Part shown: piece by piece, positions 1 through 7,839 of the stretch
Numbering within the stretch: the first letter of the stretch is position 1
How the letters are laid out: each line of letters starts with the position of its first letter
NCBI GenBank assembly: GCA_017435305.1
Contig: JAFSFH010000012.1
Span: forward strand, 124,001-188,000
Origin: Clostridia bacterium
Lineage (GTDB): Bacteria; Bacillota_A; Clostridia; Oscillospirales; Acutalibacteraceae
Reading direction: 5' to 3'
Length of the DNA: 64,000 nt
The notes under the pieces: model-generated
Database searches by the model: none
Seen by the model: only the letters and a program-made list of their open reading frames with translations
What the model was told of the DNA's origin: nothing
Translations under genes and position numbers: made by a program

Positions 1-1778
1 ATGCGACCCGTGCGGGTCTCGGTCTGGTTAAACACCGAGCGCACCCGCCCGTCGGGACCCACCACCTTTAAAAGACCGTCGCAATAGGTGCTGTTGAGCT
101 TGGACAGGGTGCGGTACTCCAGCAGATTCGCCACCACGGGGGACTGGTCCCGCAGCTTCTCCAGCACGTCGGCGGAGGTGGAATAGCCGGTCTTGGTCTT
201 CTTGCCGTGGGGCAAGCCCAGATCCTCAAACAGCGCTTTGCCCAGCTGTTTGGGGGAATTTAAGTTGAATTCATACCCCACCTGCTCATAGATCTCCTTT
301 TGCAGAGTGAGGATGCGGGCGGTCAGCTGACTGCCAAAGGCGGCGATGCCCTCGCGGTCCACCGCCACGCCCTGACGCTCCATATCCGCCAGCACCAGCG
401 CCAGCGGCTGCTCCACGTCGGTGAGCAGGAGGGTCATCCCCTGCTCCTCCACCAGCGCACTCAAACGGTCGCACAGAGCAGGCAGACCGTGGAGACATTC
501 CTCGGCGGCATAGCCGTACTCGGTCAGCAGACGGGACAGGGAATAATCGGAGGACAGCGGGTTGAGCAGATACGCCGCCAGCGCCGTATCCAGCGCAAAG
601 CCGGCGGGAGTCAACCCCATCGCCAGCAGGGCTCGGAACAAGGGCTTGGAATCGTGGGTGCGCTTGGTCACCGCAGGGTCGGACAGCAGGTCCACCAGGC
701 GGTCAAACTCCGGCGCAAAGCGGTCTACCCGCGCGCACCGACCGGCGGCACACACCGCCAGCGCGGTGATCTCGTCCCCCTCGGTGGTGGCGAGAACATC
801 CATCTTTCCCTGTGCCGTAATGCTCTCCAGCAGCGAGGATAAGCTCTCGTTGCCCTCCACCGGCGGGGTGTCCACCGCCTCTGTCTGAACGGCGGGAACG
901 GTCACGGGAGACAGACCCAGCTTCTCCATCCATTTATACAGCTCATAGTCCTGCAGCAGAGCCGCCAATTTCACCTCGTCCATAGGACCGATGGCGTAGG
1001 CGTCGGGGGTCAGGTCGATGGGCACCTCACGGCAGATGGTGCCCAGCATACGGCTGAGATAGGCGCTGTCCTTGCCGGCTGACAGCTTGTTCCGCAGGCT
1101 GTCGCGGATGTCCAGCGCGTCGATGTTTTCGTAGATATAGTCCAGCGACCCGAACTGCTGCATCAACGACAGGGCGGTCTTTTCGCCCACGCCGGGGACG
1201 CCGGGGATGTTGTCGCTGGTATCCCCCTGCAGCGCTTTCAGGTCGATCAGCTGGGCAGGGGTCAGCCCGTATTTCTCCTGTATGGCGTCCACGTCCATCA
1301 CCACCGTCTCGGGGTGACCCATCTTGGTGGTGGCCAGCAGAACGGACACGCCCTCCCCCACCAGCTGCAGGCTGTCGCGGTCACCGGTGGCGATATAGCA
1401 GACGTCCCCCGCCCGTGCCGCCGCCAGGGACAGGGTACCCAGGATGTCGTCCGCCTCATAGCCGTCCAGTTCCACGATGGTCAGACCCATAGCGGACAGA
1501 ATGTCCTTAAGCGGCTGCAGCTGCTGACGCAGCTCCTCCGGCATACCGTGGCGACCCGCCTTATACTCGGTGTAGGCCTGATGGCGGAAGGTGGGCGCCT
1601 TGCGGTCAAAGGCCACCGCGATGTGGGTGGCGTCGGACATCTCCCGCAGGCGGGCGAGAATATTCAAAAAGCCGACCAGCGCATTGGTATACCGCCCGTC
1701 CTTGGTGGTCAAGGCCTTGACCCCGTAGAAGGCGCGGTTAATAATGCTGTTGCCGTCGATAACCAGTAGGTGGTTCAT
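1..1778 (-). CDS. polA: DNA polymerase I, 5' part (cut by window edge)
   Basis: About 592 codons of DNA polymerase I are present; the polymerase C-terminus lies beyond the left edge. The start (MNHLLVIDGN) follows an AAAGGATGATT ribosome site. Residues 1 to about 290 are the 5'-3' exonuclease, seen from EADDILGTLS, ATGDRDSLQL and GDTSDNIPGVPGVGEKTA. The middle third has the 3'-5' exonuclease fold, but VLATTEGD stands where the metal-binding DxE motif would be, so proofreading is probably lost, as in many Gram-positive Pol I enzymes (family knowledge; loss is inferred). The polymerase part begins around NSPKQLGKALFEDLGLP and runs off the edge at ETRTGR. It is transcribed alone from a promoter just upstream. 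Identity is secure. Confidence 0.96.
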   Translation of the reverse strand, partial: MNHLLVIDGNSIINRAFYGVKALTTKDGRYTNALVGFLNILARLREMSDATHIAVAFDRKAPTFRHQAYTEYKAGRHGMPEELRQQLQPLKDILSAMGLTIVELDGYEADDILGTLSLAAARAGDVCYIATGDRDSLQLVGEGVSVLLATTKMGHPETVVMDVDAIQEKYGLTPAQLIDLKALQGDTSDNIPGVPGVGEKTALSLMQQFGSLDYIYENIDALDIRDSLRNKLSAGKDSAYLSRMLGTICREVPIDLTPDAYAIGPMDEVKLAALLQDYELYKWMEKLGLSPVTVPAVQTEAVDTPPVEGNESLSSLLESITAQGKMDVLATTEGDEITALAVCAAGRCARVDRFAPEFDRLVDLLSDPAVTKRTHDSKPLFRALLAMGLTPAGFALDTALAAYLLNPLSSDYSLSRLLTEYGYAAEECLHGLPALCDRLSALVEEQGMTLLLTDVEQPLALVLADMERQGVAVDREGIAAFGSQLTARILTLQKEIYEQVGYEFNLNSPKQLGKALFEDLGLPHGKKTKTGYSTSADVLEKLRDQSPVVANLLEYRTLSKLNSTYCDGLLKVVGPDGRVRSVFNQTETRTGR

Positions 1779-1807
1779 ACAATCATCCTTTGCGACGTAG
1801 TAATACG

Positions 1808-1836
1808 ATTATATCATAAAAAAGGGAGGAAATAAA
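1808..1836 (-). promoter_or_regulatory. Predicted polA promoter
   Basis: On the minus strand TTTATT, 17 bp, then TATAAT lies 30 bp upstream of the polA start. The -10 is a perfect consensus; the -35 is weak. Confidence 0.6.
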
Positions 1837-1907
1837 GAGAATTTGCAAAATTGATTTTATGCCTTTCCCTTTGATTTGCTTGTCCCGGTTTTACTACCCC
1901 TCCGTCC

Positions 1908-1949
1908 GGAGCTGAGCTCCAGACACCTCCCCTGACAAGGGGAGGCAAG
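1908..1949. repeat. REP-like palindromic repeat, copy 1
   Basis: A small hairpin (GGAGCT-GAGCTCC region) is followed by CACCTCCCC-TGACAA-GGGGAGGCAAG. The same arrangement, a variable hairpin then this conserved palindrome ending in GGCAAG, recurs at 7678-7724 and 52733-52777. It lies in the gap between polA and the SPQTG surface gene. No coding function is seen. Confidence 0.6.
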
Positions 1950-1968
1950 GAGTGGGTGTGCCGCTACA

Positions 1969-2002
1969 AAAAAAGCACACCGAAAAATCGGTGTGCTTTT
2001 TT
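1969..2002 (-). terminator. Rho-independent terminator of the cps/surface-protein operon
   Basis: A perfect hairpin (AGCACACCGA, AAAA loop, TCGGTGTGCT) is flanked by A-run and T-run, so it can work in both directions. It sits 17 bp beyond the stop of the surface-protein gene. Confidence 0.9.
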
Positions 2003-2019
2003 ACGTTATGCTTCGTCGA

Positions 2020-2688
2020 TTAGGCGTACTTCTTGCTCTTGACAGCGATGACAACGATCGCCAGCGCAGAGGCCACCATCAGAGCGGCGTAGATATAGAT
2101 GTGGTTGGTGTCGCCGGTCTGGGGAGACACGTTGGCGCCGTTCACCACGATGGCCAGGGGACGGTTCAGGTCATCCAGAGTGAACACCAGCTGACCCTTG
2201 GAGTTGATGTAGGCACCGTTGACCAGGGACCAGTTGCCGTTCTCGTCCATCTGCATCAGGGCGGCAAAGTTTTTCAGAGTGTTAGCATCCAGGGTGATGG
2301 TGAAGCCCTTGTGACCGTCGTGATCGTCACAGCCCTCGCCGGTGATGTAGAACAGGTCGCTGACAGCCAGATCGTCCACGTCCACGCCCAGCTTATCCGC
2401 CACGTCCTTCAGAGCCTCCACCAGGTCGGACAGATCGTCGGCATTGACGATGTCGTCGTAGGCGTCCTCCAGAAGCTTACGCTGATCGTCCGGCAGCTGA
2501 TCCCGATCCTTGTAAGGGATGATCACCGGCTCCAGGGTGCAGTCCGCATTGGCGGCGGCAAAGTCCACGATGGTGGGGGCAGCGTTGCCGGAGGGGCTGG
2601 ACACGAAGTTGCCGGGGGCGGCCAGAACGGCGGTGCTCAGTCCCAGCACCATCACGATAGCCATACATACGGTTAAGATCTTTTTCAT
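2020..2688 (-). CDS. Secreted cell-surface protein with SPQTG sorting-like tail
   Basis: A 222-residue exported protein. Residues 1-23 are a signal peptide (MKKILTVCMAIVMVLGLSTA, then VLA). The C-terminus has SPQTGD (188-193), a hydrophobic segment (about 199-216) and KSKKYA, the layout of a sortase substrate with an LPxTG-like motif altered at the first position. The mature part is acidic (Asp/Glu-rich) and resembles no domain I recognise. The ATG at 2688 is preferred to a GTG at 2709 because GAAAGGAAG sits 8-10 nt before it. It is the last gene after cpsD and cpsB (27-bp gap), so it may be a surface product co-expressed with the tyrosine kinase/phosphatase pair. Function unknown. Confidence 0.75.
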   Translation of the reverse strand: MKKILTVCMAIVMVLGLSTAVLAAPGNFVSSPSGNAAPTIVDFAAANADCTLEPVIIPYKDRDQLPDDQRKLLEDAYDDIVNADDLSDLVEALKDVADKLGVDVDDLAVSDLFYITGEGCDDHDGHKGFTITLDANTLKNFAALMQMDENGNWSLVNGAYINSKGQLVFTLDDLNRPLAIVVNGANVSPQTGDTNHIYIYAALMVASALAIVVIAVKSKKYA

Positions 2689-2715
2689 AATAACATCTTC
2701 CTTTCTCACAAATGA

Positions 2716-3417
2716 TTATGTTTTTATAGTTTGTAATAACGAGTAGCCGTACTCGGTCATTTGATAAACGTAGTCGTCGTCAAATTTCTTACGGATAACG
2801 TCATAGGCTTTGCCCACCCGTGGGGGGCGGGTGGTCATATTGTGACAATCCGAGCCCAGGAAGTGGACGTAGCCTCTGCCCAGCAGGGTCAGCGCCTTTC
2901 GGCGGGTGAGCCGGGCATTAAAGAAGGAGGCGTTGGTCTGCATCAGGATGCCGTGATCCAACAGCCGCTCCCACACCCCTGCGGTCTGCAGGTGGAGATA
3001 GCGGTCGATATGCGCCAGCATCAGGCAGATGCCGTTTTTGCCGGACAGGTCGATCAGCTCGCGGATCATGGTCTCGGTCCAGCGGCTCATGGGCATCTCC
3101 AGCAGCAGCAGCTTGCTATCCTGAATGCGCAGGCTCTTCAGCTCGTCCATACGGCTGATGCCGGGGTAATACTGCACCTCGGCGCCCAGGCGAATGACAG
3201 GCATCGACTCCGACCATTGCTCCATCAGCTTGTCGTACGAATGGGCGCGTCGCTTGAGAAAGGACGCCACCGACTCGTCGTTGGGATAGAAATGGGGGGT
3301 GGCCACCACCAGAGTGACACCCTGGGACGCCTGCGCCTGCAGCATCGTGATGCTCTCCGCCACGCTGTGGCTGCCGTCGTCCATCTCCGGGAGCAGGTGA
3401 TTATGCCAGTCGATCAT
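2716..3417 (-). CDS. cpsB: CpsB/CapC (YwqE)-type tyrosine-protein phosphatase
   Basis: A 233-residue PHP-fold manganese phosphatase of the CpsB/YwqE family, which removes phosphate from the tyrosine-rich tail of the partner BY-kinase and so tunes capsule or exopolysaccharide export (family knowledge). Metal-ligand motifs are visible: DWHNHLLPEMDDGS at the N-terminus, VVATPHFYPN near residue 41, LMLAHIDRY in the middle, and FLGSDCHN near 190. The start overlaps the end of the kinase gene by 4 bp, so the two are translationally coupled. Length is typical (about 240 residues). Identity is good; the substrate is inferred from the neighbour. Confidence 0.9.
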   Translation of the reverse strand: MIDWHNHLLPEMDDGSHSVAESITMLQAQASQGVTLVVATPHFYPNDESVASFLKRRAHSYDKLMEQWSESMPVIRLGAEVQYYPGISRMDELKSLRIQDSKLLLLEMPMSRWTETMIRELIDLSGKNGICLMLAHIDRYLHLQTAGVWERLLDHGILMQTNASFFNARLTRRKALTLLGRGYVHFLGSDCHNMTTRPPRVGKAYDVIRKKFDDDYVYQMTEYGYSLLQTIKT

Positions 3418-4184
3418 TGACCGGCCTCGGCATCGCTCTGGTAATAGCGATAGTATTTATAGTTGCGGTATTTGCGATAGTGCCGATAGCTGCCCTTTTC
3501 GGATTTTGCCTCGTTCATCACGCAGCCCAACACGTTGACGTTGGACAGCTTCAGCTGACGGAAGCAACGCTCCAGCTCCTTTTTCTCAGTATATTCCTCG
3601 CGGATAACCACGATCATACCCGAGATCAGGCCGGAGATGGACACCGCATCGGACACGATATTGACCGGCGGAAGGTCAACGATGATGTAATCGAAGGTCT
3701 CTTTCAGCTGATTGAGTACGTTCTCCATACGGCTGGACCCCAACAACTCCGAGGGGTTGGGAGGGATGTCGCCGGAGGGGAGAATATACCAGTTGTCCAG
3801 CAGGTATTGCTGGAATCCGAAAAACTCCTTACTCTTACCGCGCAGCAGGTCGGCCAGACCGGGGGTGCTGTCGATATCCAACTTTTTGGCGATGGAGGGG
3901 ATGCGCAGGTCGCCGTCTATGAGCAGTACCTTACTGCCCTTTTCAGCGAATACGTACGCCAGATTCACCGCCGTGGTGCTCTTACCCTCGCCGCGCATGG
4001 AGCTGGTCACACCGATGATGGGACACTTCTCATTCTCGGGGAGTGTGAAATCCAGGTTGGCACGAATCAGCTTATACTGTTCCAGAGCCGTGAACTCCAG
4101 ATTCTTATGCAGGGTTTTTTTCAGGTCACGGACGCCGGCCGCAGACTTAGGCTTATATCTGCGCTTCGGCATATGAAGACCCAT
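3414..4184 (-). CDS. cpsD: CpsD/CapB (YwqD)-type bacterial tyrosine kinase
   Basis: A 256-residue cytoplasmic BY-kinase ATPase. Walker A is GEGKST (65-70), Walker A' is VLLIDGDLR (86-94) and Walker B is YIIVDLPPV (166-174). The last 25 residues hold eight tyrosines between 233 and 248, the expected autophosphorylation cluster that CpsB dephosphorylates. In Gram-positives this kinase normally needs a separate membrane activator (CpsC/YwqC-like); no such gene is adjacent here. The ATG at 4184 was chosen because GAGAGGAGGAG lies just before it; an in-frame upstream start at 4241 has no comparable site. It is the first gene of a three-gene operon with its own promoter. Confidence 0.92.
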   Translation of the reverse strand: MGLHMPKRRYKPKSAAGVRDLKKTLHKNLEFTALEQYKLIRANLDFTLPENEKCPIIGVTSSMRGEGKSTTAVNLAYVFAEKGSKVLLIDGDLRIPSIAKKLDIDSTPGLADLLRGKSKEFFGFQQYLLDNWYILPSGDIPPNPSELLGSSRMENVLNQLKETFDYIIVDLPPVNIVSDAVSISGLISGMIVVIREEYTEKKELERCFRQLKLSNVNVLGCVMNEAKSEKGSYRHYRKYRNYKYYRYYQSDAEAGQ

Positions 4185-4260
4185 GTTGTCTCCTCCTCTC
4201 CCTGTATTTTGTGTCGCTGCCGCCGCAGGGCGCAAGGACACAACCTAATTAATCAGATAC

Positions 4261-4289
4261 AGTATACCATCAATATTATGCAATTGCAA
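4261..4289 (-). promoter_or_regulatory. Predicted cpsD operon promoter
   Basis: Minus strand TTGCAA, 17 bp, TATACT, about 75 bp upstream of the cpsD start. The leader between them has no obvious hairpin. The rest of the 4185-4373 gap shows only AT-rich DNA. Confidence 0.7.
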
Positions 4290-4373
4290 GTACCTTTCGC
4301 AATTAATTTTAAATTATTTCCTTAATTTTGCGACCAAAACCGCTTATTTTTCCTGTTTGGGACGGTTTTCGGT

Positions 4374-4403
4374 AAAAAACAGCCCCCTCGGCGAGGGGGC
4401 TGT
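4374..4403 (-). terminator. Terminator of metY-metA operon
   Basis: The hairpin ACAGCCCCCTC/GAGGGGGCTGT is followed on the minus strand by a T-run. It lies just after the metA stop. Confidence 0.9.
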
Positions 4404-4407
4404 CGGG

Positions 4408-5325
4408 TCACTTTATCTCCTTAATGTCGTAGGGCGTGGTCTGGTACACGAAGTAGTTCAGCCAGTTGCTGTATAGCAGGTTGGCGTGAGAACGCCAAGT
4501 GACCATAGGCTCTTTCGTCGGGTCGTCGTCGGGGAAATAATTCACCGGCACGTCGGGATTCAGTCCCGCCGACACGTCACGGAGATACTCGTTCTTCAGG
4601 GTGTCCGCATCGTACTCAGAATGGCCGGTGATGAATATCTGCCGACCACCCGCGGTGGCCACCGCGTAGATACCGGTCTCCTCTGAGGAGGCCAGTATCT
4701 TCAGTTCCGGCACCGCCGCCACGTCCTCGGTGCGGACGGTGGTATAGCGGCTCTGGGGCACCATAAAGGTATCGTCAAAGCCGCGGAACAGGATAGACCG
4801 CTTATAGTCCACCTTGTGGGGATAGATGCCGGAATACTTAAAGCCCAGAGGATATTTCTGAATGCCGTAGTGGTAGTACAGCCCCGCCTGGGCACCCCAG
4901 CAGATGTGGAAGGTGCTGGTGACGTGGGTCTTGCTCCACTCCATAATATCGCACAGCTCCTCCCAGTACTCCACCTCTTCAAAGGGCATCTGCTCCACCG
5001 GCGCACCGGTGATGATCAGACCGTCGAAATGGCGCTCCTTCACGTCCTCAAAAGTCTTGTAAAAGGTGAACAGGTGCTCGGCGGAGGTGTTTTTGGACAC
5101 GTGGGAGCTGGTGTGGATAAACTCCATCTCCACCTGCAGGGGGGAGTTGCCCAGCAGGCGAGCCAGCTGGGTCTCGGTCTCAATTTTCTTGGGCATCAGA
5201 TTCAGCAGCAGAATCTTCAGCGGTCGGATATCCTGGGTGATGGCGCGCTTTTCGGTCATCACGAAGATATTCTCGTCCGCCAGCGTCTGTACCGCCGGCA
5301 GATCGTTGGGAATCTTAATGGGCAT
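4408..5325 (-). CDS. metA: Homoserine O-acetyltransferase, MetA type
   Basis: A 305-residue MetA-family enzyme that activates L-homoserine for methionine synthesis. The catalytic Cys142 (FHICWGAQ), His235 and Glu237 (TGHSEYD) fall at the canonical positions. Residue 111 is Glu (GAPVEQM) where the E. coli succinyltransferase has Gly; in this family Glu111 marks acetyl-CoA rather than succinyl-CoA use. That agrees with the O-acetylhomoserine sulfhydrylase encoded 18 bp upstream. It is the second gene of metY-metA and is followed by a terminator. Annotation pipelines often call such proteins succinyltransferase; the acetyl assignment is an inference from residue 111 and context. Confidence 0.95.
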   Translation of the reverse strand: MPIKIPNDLPAVQTLADENIFVMTEKRAITQDIRPLKILLLNLMPKKIETETQLARLLGNSPLQVEMEFIHTSSHVSKNTSAEHLFTFYKTFEDVKERHFDGLIITGAPVEQMPFEEVEYWEELCDIMEWSKTHVTSTFHICWGAQAGLYYHYGIQKYPLGFKYSGIYPHKVDYKRSILFRGFDDTFMVPQSRYTTVRTEDVAAVPELKILASSEETGIYAVATAGGRQIFITGHSEYDADTLKNEYLRDVSAGLNPDVPVNYFPDDDPTKEPMVTWRSHANLLYSNWLNYFVYQTTPYDIKEIK

Positions 5326-5343
5326 AGAGGATTACCTCTCTTC

Positions 5344-6627
5344 TTACATATTGTCCAGCGCCTGCTTGATATCGGCAATGAGGTCCTCGGCATTCTCAAT
5401 ACCGCAGGAGAAGCGCACCAGATCGGGGGCCACACCGGCGGCGGCCAGCTCCTCGTCGTTCATCTGGCGATGGGTGGCGCTGGCGGGGTGCAGGCAGCAA
5501 GTGCGGGCGTCCGCCACGTGGGTCTCGATGGCGGCCAGCTTCAGATTCTTCATAAAGGCCTCTGCCGCCTTGCGGCCGCCCTTGACGCCAAAGCTGACCA
5601 CGCCGCAGGAGCCGTTGGGCAGATACTTCTGCGCCAGGTCGTAGTACTTATCGCCGGGCAGACCGGGATAGGTGACCCAGGAAATGCGGTCGTCACTCTG
5701 CAGATACTCGGCAACCGCCTGACCGTTCTCGCAATGGCGCTTCATACGCACGTGCAGGCTCTCCAGACCCAGATTGAGGTAAAAGGCGTTCTGGGGCGCC
5801 TGGATGGAGCCCAGGTCGCGCATCAGCTGGGCGGTGGCCTTGGTGATGTAGGCGCCCTCCAGACCGAAACGCTCGGTGTAGGTCACGCCGTGATAGCTCT
5901 CGTCGGGGGTGCACAGACCGGGGAACTTGTCGGGGTATTTGGTCCAGTCGAACTTACCGCTGTCCACGATGCAGCCGCCCACGGCAACGCCGTGACCGTC
6001 CATATACTTGGTGGTGGAGTGGGTGACGATGTCGGCGCCCCACTCAAAGGGACGGCAGTTGACGGGGGTGGCAAAGGTGTTGTCAATGATCAGCGGCACG
6101 CCGTGGGCGTGGGCGGCACCCGCAAACTTCTCAATGTCCAGCACGGTCAGGGCAGGATTGGCGATGGTCTCGCCGAACACCGCCTTGGTGTTGGGGCGGA
6201 ACGCGGCGTTCAGCTCCTCCTCGGTGCAGTCGGGGGACACGAAGGTGAAGTCGATGCCCATCCGCTTCATAGTCACGGCAAACAGGTTATAGGTGCCGCC
6301 GTAGATGGAGGAGGAGGACACCACGTGGTCGCCGCAGGAGGCGATGTTAAACACGGAGTAGAAGGAGGCCGCCTGACCCGACGAGGTCAGCATAGCGGCG
6401 GTGCCGCCCTCCATCTCACAGATTTTCGCCGCCACGGAATCGTTGGTGGGGTTCTGCAGACGGGTGTAGAAATAGCCGGAAGCCTCCAGGTCAAACAGCT
6501 TGCCCATATCCTCGCTGGTGGCGTATTTGAAGGTGGTGGACTGGATCACCGGGATCTGGCGGGGTTCGCCATTACCGGGGGTGTAGCCACCCTGCACGCA
6601 TTTGGTTTCGATCTTGTAGTTGCTCAT
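5344..6627 (-). CDS. metY: O-acetylhomoserine aminocarboxypropyltransferase (OAH sulfhydrylase)
   Basis: A 427-residue PLP enzyme of the Cys/Met metabolism family that makes homocysteine (or methionine) from O-acetylhomoserine and sulfide (or methanethiol). The PLP lysine is Lys207 in VTHSTTKYMDGHG; the N-terminal TTFKYAT, the YTRLQNPTND stretch and the insertions around residues 230-260 match the long OAH-sulfhydrylase branch rather than the shorter cystathionine synthases. GAAAGGATGAATCAAT precedes the ATG. It is the first gene of the operon with metA, so together they carry homoserine to homocysteine by direct sulfhydrylation. The leader is about 40 nt; no SAM riboswitch or T-box is visible. 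Confidence 0.95.
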   Translation of the reverse strand: MSNYKIETKCVQGGYTPGNGEPRQIPVIQSTTFKYATSEDMGKLFDLEASGYFYTRLQNPTNDSVAAKICEMEGGTAAMLTSSGQAASFYSVFNIASCGDHVVSSSSIYGGTYNLFAVTMKRMGIDFTFVSPDCTEEELNAAFRPNTKAVFGETIANPALTVLDIEKFAGAAHAHGVPLIIDNTFATPVNCRPFEWGADIVTHSTTKYMDGHGVAVGGCIVDSGKFDWTKYPDKFPGLCTPDESYHGVTYTERFGLEGAYITKATAQLMRDLGSIQAPQNAFYLNLGLESLHVRMKRHCENGQAVAEYLQSDDRISWVTYPGLPGDKYYDLAQKYLPNGSCGVVSFGVKGGRKAAEAFMKNLKLAAIETHVADARTCCLHPASATHRQMNDEELAAAGVAPDLVRFSCGIENAEDLIADIKQALDNM

Positions 6628-6675
6628 ATTGATTCATCCTTTCGGAATTATATTGGCATAAAATTATACAGTATA

Positions 6676-6705
6676 AGTATAACTCCAAACAGGGCGGAGT
6701 GTCAA
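6676..6705 (-). promoter_or_regulatory. Predicted metY promoter with inverted repeat in spacer
   Basis: Minus strand TTGACA, 18 bp, TATACT. The spacer contains ACTCC-N9-GGAGT, an inverted repeat that begins inside the -35 hexamer. The udk promoter at 7777 has the same arrangement, so this may be an operator. Confidence 0.75.
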
Positions 6706-6720
6706 GAGGTGAAGAAATGG

Positions 6721-6751
6721 AAAAAGGACACCCGACTGGGTGTCCTTTTTT
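6721..6751 (-). terminator. Terminator of the PHP phosphoesterase gene
   Basis: The hairpin AAGGACACCC-GACT-GGGTGTCCTT has an A-run on one side and a T-run on the other. It ends transcription of the gene at 6758 before the metY promoter. Confidence 0.9.
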
Positions 6752-6757
6752 AATTCG

Positions 6758-7573
6758 TTACGGACGGAAAATATCCTTTTCTTCCAACCCCAGCGCGTCC
6801 GCCATAGCCTGCGCACGCTGACGGTGGTGCTCCGTCTGGAAGGGGGCGTGGGCATCACTGCCAAAGCAGAATTTACAGCCACACTCCTTGGCGTGGGCGT
6901 AAAAGCCGGTGACCGCCTCCCGCTCCGCGTCGTTGCCGAAGCCGAAGGTGGCGGTGTTCAGCTCGATGCCCACACCCAATGCGGCGGCTTTTTTAAACAA
7001 AGCCGTCAACCGCTCTCCCTGCACCAGACGAATCACCTCGCAGTGAACATCGGGGTCGCCGCCGCTGACCTTCTGCCCCAGCAGGTGAGCCAGACCCACC
7101 TTATGCCACGGCAGATCCCGCTGAAGCACCCACTCCAACTTGCGGAGCAGTGCCTCCGCCTTACCCTCGGCGGTGGCGGCGTCGGCGGCAGAGATGGTGA
7201 AATCGGTGCAATGAAAATGGCTGATGGAGATGAGCAAAAAGTCCATCTGCGCCAACCGTCGGGCGCTGACGCCGATGGTGCCGTCCAGGGTCATATCCAC
7301 CTCGGCGCCGAACAGAAAGCGGATGCCCTCGCGGGTGGGCAGGGGTAACTGCTTGGTGATGTGCGCCCAGTTCTGGGAGGTGTAAAAATCCGGTCCCCAG
7401 CCGCCGGTGGGCATAGGCACCGTCTCGTCCCAAAAATGGTCGGTGAGCGCCACCGTGGACAACCCCTCGTCGGCGGCGTATTGCAAAATCCGCTCCGGTG
7501 TCTGCTCAGGTGCCTGAGAGCACATAGAGCCAAAAGAATGAATATGTAAATCGTGGTCAACGATATAGCGCAT
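6758..7573 (-). CDS. PHP-domain phosphoesterase (histidinol-phosphatase-like)
   Basis: A 271-residue PHP metallophosphoesterase. Metal-binding motifs are DHDLHIHS at the N-terminus, ALTDHFWDE, FLFGAEVDM, SISHFH and FGSDAHAP near the C-terminus. The family includes HisJ-type histidinol phosphatases, but no histidine genes are nearby and many relatives have other substrates, so the substrate is left open. The ATG at 7573 is chosen because CGAGGTGATAGT precedes it; an in-frame start 17 codons upstream would add an unlikely hydrophobic extension and overlap the promoter. It is a single-gene unit with its own promoter and terminator. Confidence 0.85.
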   Translation of the reverse strand: MRYIVDHDLHIHSFGSMCSQAPEQTPERILQYAADEGLSTVALTDHFWDETVPMPTGGWGPDFYTSQNWAHITKQLPLPTREGIRFLFGAEVDMTLDGTIGVSARRLAQMDFLLISISHFHCTDFTISAADAATAEGKAEALLRKLEWVLQRDLPWHKVGLAHLLGQKVSGGDPDVHCEVIRLVQGERLTALFKKAAALGVGIELNTATFGFGNDAEREAVTGFYAHAKECGCKFCFGSDAHAPFQTEHHRQRAQAMADALGLEEKDIFRP

Positions 7574-7592
7574 ACTATCACCTCGTAACACC

Positions 7593-7621
7593 AGTATAGC
7601 GGAAAAGGAGAAAAAAAGCAA
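7593..7621 (-). promoter_or_regulatory. Predicted promoter of the PHP phosphoesterase gene
   Basis: Minus strand TTGCTT, 17 bp, TATACT, ending about 20 bp before the start codon. Confidence 0.7.
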
Positions 7622-7677
7622 CAAGCCTCTTTCAAATCATTCAATTGCTATGTTCGTCTGCGATCTCTCCCTCCGTC

Positions 7678-7724
7678 TTTTTGCCTGCGGCAAAAATCCA
7701 CCTCCCTCATCAGAGGGAGGCAAG
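7678..7724. repeat. REP-like palindromic repeat, copy 2
   Basis: The hairpin TTTTTGCC-TGC-GGCAAAAA is followed by CACCTCCCTCATCAGAGGGA and GGCAAG. The second part is identical to copy 3 at 52752-52777. It fills the gap between two divergent genes. Confidence 0.75.
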
Positions 7725-7776
7725 TGGGTTTTCGCAACATTCAACAAATCAACGAGAGGTTTAAAGCCCCCGCCCC

Positions 7777-7805
7777 TTGACACTCCCCCACGGGTGGAGT
7801 ATACT
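7777..7805 (+). promoter_or_regulatory. Predicted udk promoter with inverted repeat in spacer
   Basis: TTGACA, 17 bp, TATACT. The spacer carries ACTCC-N9-GGAGT in the same position as in the metY promoter. Confidence 0.8.
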
Positions 7806-7839
7806 GGATTCGACGACATTCGCACGAGGGGGAATTTCT

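Noticed and set aside
6628..6720. SAM riboswitch or T-box upstream of metY
   Set aside because: The leader after the promoter is only about 40 nt, too short, and no conserved core is visible.
4816..6753. Plus-strand open frame of 645 codons opposite metA and metY
   Set aside because: It is the mirror of two well-conserved minus-strand genes; its product is low-complexity (Gly/His/Val/Leu) with no ribosome site.
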